Positions 13,201 to 21,999 of a stretch of 64,000 nucleotides of DNA are shown piece after piece (the first letter of the stretch is position 1; the number at the start of each line of letters is the position of its first letter). Origin of the DNA: Strongylocentrotus droebachiensis (Eukaryota; Echinodermata; Echinoidea; Camarodonta; Strongylocentrotidae); NCBI GenBank assembly GCA_035222895.1, contig JAVYIG010002386.1:178501-242500 (forward strand), in the 5' to 3' direction. The position numbers were made by a program, and so were the translations under genes. The notes under the pieces were generated by a model. That model made no database searches. It was given only the letters and a program-made list of their open reading frames with translations, and had not been told where the DNA came from.

Positions 13201-16200
13201 TTAGATTGACAGCCTACAGGACCAACAGTTTGTGTCACTTACATCTCAGAAAAGTTTTGGGAAGAACAATAAGGTCGCCGCGTCGGCTGTCGGTCTCGCA
13301 AACCACCACAACTAACTTTTCGAAACTTTTTTTTTTAATGATTCACGGTTAAAAAGGCTGCTTTCAGCGGAGACCTACTTTCCAGCAGGGCCTTCTAGAA
13401 TAGCTTGTAAGACATCCTAGTAAACCGAAAATCCGCAAGACCCATGGCTACTAAGATTGACAGCCTACATGACCAACAGTTTGTGTCACTTACATCTCAG
13501 AAAAGTTTTGGGAAGAACAATAAGGTCATCACGTCGGCTGTCGGTCTCGCGAACCATCACAACTACCTTTCCGAAGGCCTGTGATCCCGACATTGTCTGC
13601 CTTGTGAAGTACAGCCATTTTTGTACTGAAATATATTACTTTTTTCCATCTGTCCACAACTCCACATGCATTCACACAAGCCCTCCCAACAACTGCTTGG
13701 TCCAATGCCATAGACATTGGAAACTATAACCCCCATAGGCTTTCATGCTTGCTGACATAGCGGGAACATAATGCCTTCAAGATATCTCAGCGTGATAAGA
13801 GAAACAACATGTCATCTGAGATATGACTGCAAGGAAATGAAAATACATTCTTGTTGTATATAACTAAAAACAAAGAAAAACTCTTTACTACGGCCACCGC
13901 CAAAAATATTTAAAAAAATCAAAGGGACAGTGTTAATATATATACCAAAGGCTTCAAGGTGGTTTTAAAACTCCTTCCAGTGCAAGATTACCCTTTGCAG
14001 GAGCTAACATGATTCATGGAGCCAATTAAACCGGAAATGTGTAATTATGCAAAGCCATTGTGTTGCACAAAGTAATTCTTCCGTCAATTGGTTCCTATCA
14101 TTCTGTGAAAATGTGCACGTGTGTCAAACGAGCGACCGTGTAGAGAGGGCAATCAAAGTGTTTAATTGTTTGTTTCCTTTCTTTTAAAGCATTATCGTTT
14201 GGAGATCCCCACTTCATCACGATGGATAGGTACAACTATACATTCAATGGTTTAGGCGAGTTCACCCTTCTCCGTTACGCTACGAGTGGGACTAAGACTG
14301 GTGCTTCTGACTTTGAGCTTCAAGGAAGGCAGATAAAGACTATGGATAGGATTGGTAAGAGGATAGTGCATTTATGCAAATGGAATGATAATGATATGAT
14401 TTGTTTTTTCTCAGGGTAGACACATCAGTAGTAATACAAATAGATTAAATTTAGTGTCTTTATTTTCAACATCACCAGCTTTCCATGAACACCATTTATT
14501 TGTTGGGCTACTGTCGGCATTAACATGATCAATGGAATCATATAATAATTTCCTTGATTCATATAAACTAGGCAGAAACAATTGCTTCTTTCTTATGCAA
14601 AGCCCTAGGCAAAAAGCTAGTCCATCAGTTCACCAATACATCTCAGTCACACCAAGAAGTTACTTCTTGGTCACACCACAGAAATTGCGATGGATCAGTG
14701 GTAGAACAGTGGTCTCTTTACAGGGAGGTCCCGGGTTCGAAACCCTGTCGATGTAGTCATGCCCTTTGGTAAGGCATGACATTAGTCCTCAATACCAAGT
14801 CAAACTAAACTAATGCTACAATCAAATCATTCATATCACATCCGCATAAATAACCATTTTCTTTTCATTTCAAATCAAATCACCAGGTCGACAGGTGGAC
14901 GTTACACAGCTGTCGTCAGTAGCAATGAAGGACAGCGGCTCGGACAGTATCTTCGTTGAGGCGAGCGCAACCAGCGGGATGGACGTCTACAGGAGGAGCA
15001 TGGATGAAAACGGCGAATGGCAATCGGTGTACTTCTCACAGCAGACCTTCACTGATTTACAAGGTGAGGAGGAGATCGAGAACCTTTCTAGAACTTTGAT
15101 GATCGAATCTTCTTCATGCAGGCATTATGAAAGATTTTTGGGGAAGCATTACTGATAGAAAGCCTAGATCTGGAATACCCTCAAAAGCTTTCTATTTTGT
15201 CTCCATTAAGCTTAATCTAAGTATATCAAGTCGACGCCAAATTTTAACCTATTTATACATGCTAGGCCTATTTAAACAAATCACAAGTGCTCATTGGAAG
15301 ATACTTCTGACTTCCTAATGAAACGAGGAAGAACAATTATCCTATTTTAAAAAAAAATCTTCAAAAGGGAAAGATAAATGATCAATCGTTTTTTTTCTTC
15401 ATGTGTAAAGCGCCATGAGCGTCAAAACCTGGCGGATACCGGCGCTATATAAATAACCATATTATTATTATTATTCATATTTTTCAGGATGTGCCGTGGG
15501 TGTCACGAGCTTTGAGCGCGAAGTCGAAATCCACGGTGTGGTCGTCATGTTTAAAGAAACCAGCATTGGTGTTCACGTGACATACAACTATGGAATGCTT
15601 GCTGTACAACCGATCCTTCCTTCAACGTTAAATGTAAGCATCACATGTGGTCTCAGTCGTGTCAGAACAACTATGGGGTTGTCGGGGGTACAATGGTTTA
15701 GTCACTTGACTATCGATTCAAGGGTTCAAGGTTCGAACCACTGCCCGGCACTAATGTCTCTTGGCAAGACATTGATCCACATTTGCCACTATCCACCTGG
15801 TATAAAAGGGTACCTGGGTAATAATAGTTGCAGGGCCCGCATGAAGAGCCGTATTAATAGTGATCTGGCTAAACCAGAAAAAAAAGGATCGGTAGTCTTG
15901 AATAACTGGGAAAACTACCTGAAAAACTTACTCTATAAGAATCCAACCCTCGAATAATTATCTCTAGAAAAATCTGTCCCTTAGGTCAAGTATCTCTAGA
16001 CAACTACCTCTTGTTTAACTACAGAATAGTTTATCCCCTGACAACTATTCCCGGAAAAATACCCCCTTGAAATTCTCCAACTGAAACCAGCAACTAACAA
16101 GGGGGTAATTGAAGTAAGGGGTGGTTATCTGTAACTCACAAGCATAGCTTTCTTTATAGCTAGGCCCTTTCATATTTCACCTTTCTTTGTAGTTTAGTCT

Positions 16201-19200
16201 TTTGCATTTGAACAATTGATGTGGTACTCCCTTTCTGTTTTTGGTCCAATATAATCCGCGTTTATTTCTATCATCTACCTTGTGAAAATCGTTGCAAATG
16301 TTAAACATATGTGAAAAATGAAACAATAATTCTGAATCCTAATGGCAAATGGTAGTCCTCCTAAAACAGATCTCAAGGTAGGGAGCACTCATTTGGTCAA
16401 AATGAATACGTCACTTAGTACTGGTCCGAAAAGAATTCAGCAAATTCCTTCGAGGACTGACTGTAAATAAACATACAAGAGAGTTTCTCAAAGTATGCAT
16501 TTGACTTCATGTGGCAACTCTTTATTAATTCGTAAATAATCCTTTTCTTTCGTAGAGCGATCATCTGTCTGGGTTGCTAGGCAACATGGATGGTGACTCT
16601 AACAACGACCTAGTGAGAAGAGACAATAACAACCTTCTCGATGACCCGACCGATGAAGAGATATTCCAGTTCGGTCAAACATGTAAGAATTATTTGATTG
16701 ATTAGATTGCATTCAATCAAACAATGGTGTAATTTATTGATCACGATTTTGATGGAAACCCTGACATAAATGTATTGATATTGTCAGTAATATACCAATG
16801 GATATATGTAGACCCCTCAAGACATGAAAAACTAGACAACTAAAACGATATAAGAGAGAGAGAGAGAGAAATAGACAAAAAGAGAGAGAGAGAGAGAGAG
16901 ACGACGTTAAAAAGGCTGACATTTCTTTTTCCTTTTACGGTGTGAAATCCTCGAATGTAAAGATTGAGTAACAACATTTTTCAATATTTGACAAAGTTTT
17001 GGGATTAAACAGGGTTAACTGTTAACAGTGTTTATACTAAAAACAATGAAAAACATAGAGCACTTAAATGAATGGGACACGTTTCAGAGGGTCATCCTCC
17101 ATCCTCGTCCTAAATTTTACAACAGAATTTAACCTGTCTGATTACAAGGAACGTTGAATCATCAGATTATGAAAGCTTGGGTATATGTCATTAATTGTAA
17201 AATAGGGTGGAGGACTTGTCTGGTAAAGGATCTAAGTGAACACTGTTGTCTATTTGGATCCTTGACCACTAGAGTCCAGACACGGATATTTTGTGGATCT
17301 ATCACTTTGTTTTTCAACCTTCCAGGGGAGATCGAAACCGACTACAGCCTCTTCCGTTATGTGTCCGGCCTCACCCACGCAGATTACCACAACTCGACCT
17401 TTGTACCCCTTATGGACGTCATGCTCCCTACCCTTTACCCAGCCTGTAACGAGGTCAGCCAGTGTCTGTTCGACTACGAGGTGTCTAACGATGACACAGA
17501 GCTTGCCATGGCTACGCTGGGTGCCTTCGAAGCCTTCGAGAGCGGCTCTGAAAATATTAGGAAAAGTGAGTGGATGTCTTTTGGAATATTCAAGGAAATG
17601 TAGTGCGACTGCACAAAGACATCAAATCTTACCTTTTAAGTAATGGGAGATGAACTTGAAATCGCACGGTGTCTCTTTAAATACGACGTGTCCAGCGACG
17701 ACCAAGACGGTTTTAGCCCTGTAAAAGACTAAGTAGGAAATCGAAATTAATGTCTAATGAAGTGTCATTTATACCTAGTACAACCATTCTATTGTGGCAT
17801 TTCTATGAATGACGGTCTTTTTTTCCTCTCCAACAGTTGACACATGTCCACATTTGATTACCCCCTACAACGTCATTCAGACCGACCCGTCAGATTCGAA
17901 AAAAATACTTCGAAACATTCCAAACGTAATCCACAACTCTGGCCTTCCTTGTAGAAAATGTAAAGATGAAAAACCTGTTTTATATCTTATTTTGTGTTGC
18001 ATTTCTATTGATTATGTTTGTTTTTTCCCCAGTCGACGCATGTCCAAATCAAATTACACCCTATAATGGTACGAAGACGTACTCTTCAGATTCGAATAAA
18101 TATTTCGAGGACGCCGAGGTCACATTCACCTGTGGCGAGGACTTGATTATGGTCGGGGCATCCTACAAGCGATGTGTGTACAACGCAGAGGAGGGAAGCT
18201 TGATGTGGACCGGATACACAGGCGATAACGCATGCATTGGTAAGAGTAATTAGCGTATGACGATTCCAATGACTTGCAGAAAGGAGGCGAGATTGTTCAG
18301 TGGCTGAGCAGTGGTCTCGTAAGCTGGAGGACCCGGGTTCGAGACCAATTCGATGCCCTTTGATAAAGCATTAATCCTCATTACCAAGACCCTTTGGAAA
18401 GGATTCATAGCCGTTGTCCCACTGGTTGCTTACCCACAAGCATACATATCTTTTCTTAGCAGTAAGGCGCAAAACTAACCAACCAAACAACCAAGGCAAC
18501 CTAAGGTGATTTCAGTTGCCTCGATCATCAGCTCTTGAAATTCAGGAGCATTGCATTGACATAAATATTCCATCACCCGTAGCAGAGGTAGGCGATACAA
18601 AAGGGTTTTGCGATTCGCTGGAGTTGTTTTCCTTAAGTCTGTGCTATCATCTTACAAGCTAGAACTCCGGCTAGAACCGGCCAAATCCAGTTGCGCGCGC
18701 TACACTATGTACTAACGCAGGAGGGCGTCAGTGTATTGTGGTCTTTGATGATTCAAGTAAGGGTGGCACTGCACATGAAATCAGTACTACGTTGTGTCAG
18801 GTGGTTGCGCAAACTTTTCGTCCCTTTAATGCCACATGAATTGATTGGCGAACTTAAGGTAATGAGACAATTGAAACAATGACATGATTTTTAGATTTTG
18901 AGGAGAGTCTGTGTTGCTTGTTATGGGAAAAAGTGGCATCCACTCTTCTGTACGGCATATCATCATGTTGTATGTAATGATAACAATCTAGTTGCAAAAT
19001 ATATAGGGCCTACATTTTCGTTTACTATCATCAGTGACGTAATTATATAATTCCTGCTAACATAGGATTCAGATTGATATATTAAAAATTGTGTAACTGC
19101 TTTTATTAGAAAATGGAGGTAATGATGATGATATTGGTACGTACTTGTAAATGAATGATGGAACAAGGCACCATTATGAGGTTTCTGTAAAACTGAAGTA

Positions 19201-21172
19201 CGTCACCCTTCCACTCTGTGTCCTGGGAAGATACAACATTTACAAATACTCTGTTCACTTTTATTTGCAGAATCTCCATGCGGCTTCCTGGACACACCAT
19301 CCAATGGCTCGCTCGTTCTCAGCGAAGATGGCCTGACAGCGGAATTTGAATGCCAGGAAGGGTATACCAGGAACGGCGGCAGTCAATCGTTATGCCAAAA
19401 CGCGGTATGGAGCAACGGCGCCCCGACTTGCACCGGTGAGTATTATCTCCCACGTCGCGCTTACACCCTTTGTGTGGTCGTACCCGTGACGAGCAATTTA
19501 TCGCGCAATAATCATCTGCAAACCAGTCCCTTTGAAGGGGTAATATTAGCAGACTTGAACTCTAAGACATTGGGTCAATGCTATTGAGCTGCTGGATTCG
19601 TTTGCATGTTTACAGCTATCTATTTCGTATGATCGTGCATCGTTAACATACGTACATTAACACAGAATTGATTTCGAAGAATGGTGTGCGGGATCGCGTG
19701 TGTGTGTGTGTGTATGGGTGTTTACCGGTTTGCGTGATTGAACGTTGTGTGACCAAGAGTATGAAAGATCCGAGAGTGGAACATTTAGAGAAGGAGAAAG
19801 ATAGATAGAGAAAGGAAAAGTAAGGGACAGAGAAAGAAAGAACCTTCCAGTTATACACATTTATCAATGTTAAAAGTGAATACAAAACTTAACTTGCCTT
19901 TATGCTAAAGTATGACACATCAAAACGTCTTCATCTAGAAAACAAAAATCTGATCAGTAGAAAGTGTCAATTAAGTTTTAGGGGAGTATTCAAACAGCAA
20001 AGTAGAGGGGGACGGAAAAGGGGATTTAAATCATACAGAAAAGTTAAGATCTTTTCTTGGGACTTGTAACATAACTCACAGTTAAATCAAAATACAATAT
20101 ACTCGGTTGAAAAACTAGGCGGTCGAATCGTTTGAAATAATAACCCCACTTTCAACTTATCCCAATCATCCACCCACCCCATCATGCTCAGTTTGATAAA
20201 CCCACTCGGTTGATTCTAGCCTTTCTCTGTCCCCCTTTCTCTGCCCTGCCGCTGACCCAGACACCGATCTCATCCCCGGCGACAATAACGCCGTCGTCAT
20301 CGCCCTCAGTGTGGTCTTTTCCATTATCTTTATCGTACTCCTCGTCGTCGGCATCTTCGTGTTCATGCGATATTGGCAATCGGGCACGTTCAATACCGAC
20401 AAACAAGAGTGAGTCAATTTTATTTTTATTTTACTCAGTATTCAAATTTAGGTTGTACCCGATTTTCGGGGACATTGAATATCCTCCGTTATCGATATGT
20501 TTAGAGGCTTGCAATTTAAGATGGATTTGTAAACGGCCAAATTTCCAAACAGGCTTTATACACATCCTGAGCTTAATGAAGCCAATTGATTTGGTAAAGG
20601 AGAACTCGAAATGTACCGAGGATCACGACAATATTTAACTGTCACCAATCAAAACTTAAACGTTTTAAGGAGTTAAATACAAAGATTTCAAAGTGCATAT
20701 GAAAGAATTAAAAAACTTCTGAAAATGTCACTAATTGAACAAAATGAAAATAGTTGAATAACAGTAGTTTTGTATTAGTTAATGAAATTCCTTCGATAAT
20801 AATGGTGGCTTCTTATATAGCGCACATGTCCGACATGTGACTTACATATAAGTTACATATTCAATAAACTCGATGTCGACTTCTATTTCTAAATTGAAGA
20901 ATCAGTATTTATTCATTTAGTATAGCAAATGTATTTTTTGCTTCATTTTCCATCGCCTTTCTCTGCAACTCCCACAACATTTTCTCTTCCCCTTTCCTCT
21001 TCCATTCCCTCATCGTACCACGCTTCGAACACGAAACAGGCCTAAAATATCCACCAAGGCAGCGGAGGTCAACTGGGGAATGGAGGATGACACTGGCAAC
21101 CTCGAGAATGTCTACGCCGCAGACGTGCCATCGAAAACACCACAGCCATCGAGCGAAACACCCTATTTATAG
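3938..21172 (+). CDS. Mesh-like (NIDO-AMOP-vWD-sushi) transmembrane protein, 5' incomplete, short-tail form
   Basis: Eighteen exons encode a single-pass surface protein. Domain order: NIDO (3938-7039), Ig/TIG-like region and linker (7506-9332), AMOP (10044-12535), von Willebrand D (14190-17565), two sushi/CCP domains (18033-18239, 19271-19435), transmembrane helix (20261-20408) and a 43-residue acidic tail ending at TAG 21170-21172. Exon lengths sum to 3285 nt, 1094 codons plus stop, with all phases matching. This order matches insect Mesh, a smooth septate junction protein, and overlaps MUC4 and SUSD2; a junction or adhesion role is inferred from family only. The signal peptide and first NIDO exon, present in the paralogue at 54095, are not found in 2234-3937, so the start is likely upstream of the window. 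A second transmembrane/tail exon set (30098-40561) is phase-compatible with the last sushi exon. Confidence 0.88.
4031..4788. other. Intron with a short tandem duplication and G-tract
   Basis: About 4195-4310 holds two copies of a roughly 75-bp unit containing GATAATAATGATACTCAAAACAG. A G-tract lies at 4500-4523. Nothing else recognisable. Confidence 0.5.
4789..5028 (+). CDS. Mesh-like gene 1, NIDO exon
   Basis: Eighty codons, phase 0 at both ends, donor GTAAGTTT. Contains [17 protein letters not shown], the core NIDO motif (W..VD......YYR), then [13 protein letters not shown]. The paralogue splits this region into two exons (59860-59993 and 60600-60696), so an intron was lost here or gained there. 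The acceptor TTAAAAAG is weak; it was chosen by phase and paralogue alignment. Confidence 0.8.
5732..5866 (+). CDS. Mesh-like gene 1, NIDO exon
   Basis: Forty-five codons between CATTTCAG and GTAAGTAG, phase 0. Contains [13 protein letters not shown], the usual NIDO strand (F.V.NY..I.W), and ends KIGIAI. Confidence 0.85.
5946..6077. repeat. Small MITE with CGGTCACAA ends
   Basis: Ends CGGTCACAA and TTGTGACCG are inverted. Inner parts TTCGTACGAACGAT and ATCGTTCGTACG also pair. It is intronic, 80 bp after the donor at 5866. Confidence 0.55.
6325..6665 (+). repeat. tRNA-derived SINE, interrupted by another repeat
   Basis: A tRNA-like head (about 6325-6395) carries a B-box-like GGGTTCGAGTCCC followed by GCCCGGCAC, as in the SINE at 15680. 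Its later part (GGGTACCTGG...GCAGAACCCTCAG, 6608-6650) is separated from the head by about 170 bp of unrelated sequence (about 6436-6606). That insert resembles sequence near 30250-30370 (TACAATGA, TAACATAATTTCT), suggesting a nested insertion. Confidence 0.6.
6871..7039 (+). CDS. Mesh-like gene 1, last NIDO exon
   Basis: Starts [14 protein letters not shown] and ends in phase 1 before GTAAACC. The paralogue exon 62770-62935 starts VGFNSGDG and ends at the same phase. Contains a single Cys near its end (DPVCKTEPG). Confidence 0.85.
7072..7445. repeat. TAC/ATA-type microsatellite tract
   Basis: Three blocks of TAC/CTA triplets (about 7075-7147, 7204-7285, 7346-7360) alternate with ATA/GAT-rich blocks and AATAAC repeats. 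It begins about 35 bp after the donor at 7039. Long open frames here are artefacts of triplet repeats. Confidence 0.95.
7506..7769 (+). CDS. Mesh-like gene 1, Ig/TIG-like exon
   Basis: Acceptor CTTCTTCCAG, donor GTAAGTAT, phase 1 in and out. It encodes [20 protein letters not shown], then GPC and [16 protein letters not shown]: a TIG/E-set-like domain that aligns with the paralogue exon at 63804 (YIQGPC, WCVVPTFFQVG). The acceptor was chosen because the upstream alternative (TTTAG at about 7449) runs into a stop in phase. Confidence 0.85.
7770..9022. other. Intron with no recognisable element
   Basis: 1.25 kb of mixed sequence without clear repeats or exon signals. Short open frames have no family features. 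Confidence 0.5.
9023..9332 (+). CDS. Mesh-like gene 1, inter-domain exon
   Basis: Acceptor TTTGTAG, donor GTAGGTC, phase 1 in, 2 out. Encodes 103 residues with [19 protein letters not shown] and a beta-rich pattern ending ITGMDNG. This region sits between the TIG-like domain and AMOP in Mesh/SUSD2-type proteins; no separate domain name is certain. Confidence 0.82.
9333..10043. other. Intron with C-tract and TA repeat
   Basis: C-tract at 9477-9490 and ATATATATAT at 9543-9557. No other element recognised. Confidence 0.5.
10044..10185 (+). CDS. Mesh-like gene 1, start of AMOP domain
   Basis: Contains [16 protein letters not shown] and W..EKCNEWI..D, the known lead-in to AMOP. Ends FLD in phase 0. 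The donor GTACGA is weak but the join FLD/NLPACPC restores the family motif. Confidence 0.82.
10186..10854. other. Intron, no element recognised
   Basis: AT-rich 3' half; nothing supportable before the tandem array starting near 10855. Confidence 0.4.
10855..11291 (+). repeat. Minisatellite made from the AMOP exon's 3' splice site and first codons
   Basis: Six units of 69-77 bp share ACCCCAATCCTTATG, a pyrimidine run, CTCAG, then AACCT...GCACCCTTGA. The last unit is the genuine acceptor (AG 11260-11261) and exon start. Five upstream units carry AG at 10897, 10974, 11051, 11121 and 11191. The first has the full exon-like AACCTAACGGCTTGCCC, and the next four lack 7 nt there. One unit has an expanded C-run (11033-11048). 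Confidence 0.92.
11262..11410 (+). CDS. Mesh-like gene 1, AMOP core exon
   Basis: Encodes [19 protein letters not shown], then CYPDGG, DTC and HCLLSAYAR: the AMOP signature CPCTL.QA..D. Phase 0 in, 2 out; donor GTTAAT is non-consensus at +3 but phase and the next exon agree. Confidence 0.88.
11423..11715. repeat. MITE with TGGGGAGTGTTTCACAAAG ends
   Basis: Perfect terminal inverted repeat TGGGGAGTGTTTCACAAAG continues imperfectly inwards (CTAAGATCGA pairs with TCGATCTTAG). 293 bp. It starts 13 bp after the donor at 11410. No clear target duplication was seen. Confidence 0.8.
11745..12160 (+). repeat. Pyrimidine-rich TTCC/TTTC tract
   Basis: About 400 bp of T/C-rich degenerate repeat on the + strand inside the intron before the second AMOP exon. 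Overlapping open frames in all + frames are composition artefacts. Confidence 0.85.
12261..12535 (+). CDS. Mesh-like gene 1, AMOP C-terminal exon
   Basis: Contains [28 protein letters not shown] and [19 protein letters not shown]: the second half of AMOP with its paired cysteines, then CAAYEPP. Phase 2 in, 1 out, donor GTAGGTG. Confidence 0.9.
12590..13577 (+). repeat. Four tandem units of about 249 bp
   Basis: The anchor CAGCAGGGCCTTCTAGAATA recurs at 12634, 12882, 13132 and 13382. Units contain GACAGCCTACAGGACCAACA and GGCTGTCGGTCTCGCAAACC and differ by few changes. Intronic satellite; no exon sequence inside. Confidence 0.92.
13578..14189. other. Remainder of intron after the 249-bp array
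   Basis: No repeat or exon signal recognised up to the acceptor at 14188-14189. Confidence 0.4.
14190..14354 (+). CDS. Mesh-like gene 1, first vWD exon
   Basis: Encodes [20 protein letters not shown], then [10 protein letters not shown] and DFELQGR. GDPHF and YTFNG..E are the hallmark of von Willebrand factor type D. Phase 1 in and out. Confidence 0.92.
14689..14815 (+). repeat. tRNA-derived SINE
   Basis: A-box-like GTGGTAGAACAGTGGTCTC and B-box-like CGGGTTCGAAACCC lie at tRNA spacing, followed by CGATGTAGTCATGCCCTTTG. The same family is at 18283-18480. Confidence 0.75.
14887..15063 (+). CDS. Mesh-like gene 1, vWD exon
   Basis: Encodes [20 protein letters not shown], then SIFVEA: the vWD segment with conserved VAMK.SGSD. 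Phase 1 in and out, donor GTGAGG. Confidence 0.87.
15395..15480 (+). repeat. SINE/LINE-type 3' tail with ATT repeat
   Basis: AAAGCGCCATGAGCGTC followed by GGCGCTATATAAATAACCAT and (ATT)n is a recurrent 3' tail of deuterostome retroposons. Only the tail is present, ending 7 bp before the exon. Confidence 0.7.
15488..15633 (+). CDS. Mesh-like gene 1, vWD exon
   Basis: Encodes [20 protein letters not shown], then [21 protein letters not shown]. Phase 1 in, 0 out, donor GTAAGC. Confidence 0.85.
15680..15895 (+). repeat. tRNA-derived SINE
   Basis: Head GGTACAATGGTTTAGTCACTT with B-box-like AAGGTTCGAACCACTGCC, then GGCAAGACATTGATCCACAT, GGGTACCTGGGTAATAATAG and GCAGGGCCCGC. Shares its body with 6325, 29536 and 34795. 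Confidence 0.75.
15896..16555. other. Intron, no element recognised
   Basis: AT-rich sequence without repeats or exon signals. Confidence 0.4.
16556..16682 (+). CDS. Mesh-like gene 1, vWD exon (GLLGN.DGD..ND)
   Basis: Encodes [16 protein letters not shown] and FQFGQT. GLLGN.DGD..ND is the conserved end of the vWD core. Phase 0 in, 1 out, donor GTAAGA. Confidence 0.9.
16683..17325. other. Intron with GA microsatellite
   Basis: Two (GA)n runs at about 16852-16901. Otherwise nothing recognised. Confidence 0.5.
17326..17565 (+). CDS. Mesh-like gene 1, vWD C-terminal exon
   Basis: Encodes [20 protein letters not shown], then [27 protein letters not shown]. Phase 1 in and out, donor GTGAGT. This is the C8-like extension after vWD in Mesh/SUSD2 proteins. 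Confidence 0.88.
17640..17955 (+). pseudogene. Decayed duplicate of the vWD-end and first sushi exons
   Basis: TGTCTCTTTAAATACGACGT (from 17670) matches the [11 protein letters not shown] part of the exon at 17326. After an acceptor CTCCAACAG, the stretch from 17837 reads [12 protein letters not shown], matching [12 protein letters not shown] of the sushi exon at 18033, then diverges and carries no sushi second half. It looks like a tandem exon-pair duplication that decayed; only the single real copy completes a sushi fold. Confidence 0.75.
18033..18239 (+). CDS. Mesh-like gene 1, sushi (CCP) domain 1
   Basis: Encodes [15 protein letters not shown], then [20 protein letters not shown] and NACIG: four cysteines in sushi order. 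Phase 1 in and out, donor GTAAGA. Confidence 0.88.
18283..18490 (+). repeat. tRNA-derived SINE
   Basis: TGGCTGAGCAGTGGTCTCG and CCCGGGTTCGAGACC mark the promoter boxes; the following CGATGCCCTTTG and TTAATCCTCATTACCAAG match the SINE at 14689. Confidence 0.75.
18491..19270. other. Intron, no clear element
   Basis: A short stretch (18492-18590) weakly resembles 6450-6550. No exon signals. Confidence 0.35.
19271..19435 (+). CDS. Mesh-like gene 1, sushi (CCP) domain 2
   Basis: Encodes [15 protein letters not shown], then [29 protein letters not shown]: a textbook sushi repeat with C..EGY, W and final C. Phase 1 in and out. Its phase permits joining to either transmembrane exon (20261 or 30098). 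Confidence 0.92.
19436..20260. other. Intron with short TG and purine runs
   Basis: (GT)n at 19698-19715 and a GA-rich stretch 19790-19840. Nothing else recognised. Confidence 0.45.
20261..20408 (+). CDS. Mesh-like gene 1, transmembrane exon (short-tail form)
   Basis: About 25 hydrophobic residues ([20 protein letters not shown], then IFVFM) follow a short acidic stalk and precede RYWQ, giving type I topology. Phase 1 in, 2 out, donor GTGAGT. Confidence 0.9.
21040..21172 (+). CDS. Mesh-like gene 1, terminal short-tail exon
   Basis: Encodes [16 protein letters not shown], then a Ser/Thr/Pro-rich end SETPYL and [14 protein letters not shown] resembles VKTGLKQINW in the alternative tail exon at 36365, showing that the two tails are related. 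A polyadenylation signal candidate AATAAA is at 21954-21959. Confidence 0.85.
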
Positions 21173-21953
21173 TTTTGAATATATGAAGACCACCGTTTTC
21201 CACGGAGATACATGTATACTCTCGTTTGGAATAACTCGATGCACTTAACTTAACACCATAATAGATATTCATTTTTGTTTCATAATCAAATTCTTTCTCT
21301 GTGAAAGAAATGTCCGATGACCGTTGCACACGAGGCGTCATATGTATGACGTAGGAGTGCGTCAAAGACTGACGCAATCTTGCGCCATTTGAGAGCGACA
21401 ACTTTCAAGAAACTTTTCACGCACTACGTTGAATCACGAGCGTAAGGGTCGAATTTTTTTCTTTTGCGCAGGTAAGGAAGCACTGGAAATGTCGCCTCGC
21501 GTGCAACGAGTATAAGTAATGTATACCGGTTTAAGTGACGTCTCTGCAGCAAATGTATTCACCAAAGCGTTCATGCTGTTCTTGTTTTAAATAGTGCGCT
21601 CTTGTAGTTATCAAATCATTACAAGAACAAAAACTAATGCAAAACTGGTCGAAAATCGTGAAGAAATAATTATGATTGAAGTAATGTCACAACTAGGGAA
21701 AGTTCATAACTTTGAATCTCGAAAATGCATTCTGAAACGTGCGTTCTCGTTTTTCTACAGACGATTGTCATTAAAAATGATGACTATGATGACTCAGTAG
21801 TCACTCTGAAGTGTCTGGCTCGCAAAAGCCCAAGGGAAGAAATCTAAATTAAAAAAATGATATTCCATTTCACTCGAAGATTATCTACCAAAGTTCATCA
21901 GGTACTCGGGTATGATTCGGAGAACATTATGAAACAGAACGTTTTGTATATTA

Positions 21954-21959
21954 AATAAA
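21954..21959 (+). promoter_or_regulatory. Candidate polyadenylation signal for short-tail form
   Basis: AATAAA about 780 bp after the stop at 21172. Another AATAAA lies at 22489. Choice is not supported by anything else. Confidence 0.3.
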
Positions 21960-21999
21960 TGAAATCGTTTATAATTCAGGTTTGCCACGTATGACTTAT

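Noticed and set aside
10855-13577. CRISPR-like array because of regular repeats
   Set aside because: Eukaryotic introns; units are directly adjacent with no unique spacers.
14689-14760. Possible functional tRNA gene
   Set aside because: Promoter boxes are present but no cloverleaf with closing acceptor stem was found, and related copies show it is a SINE head.
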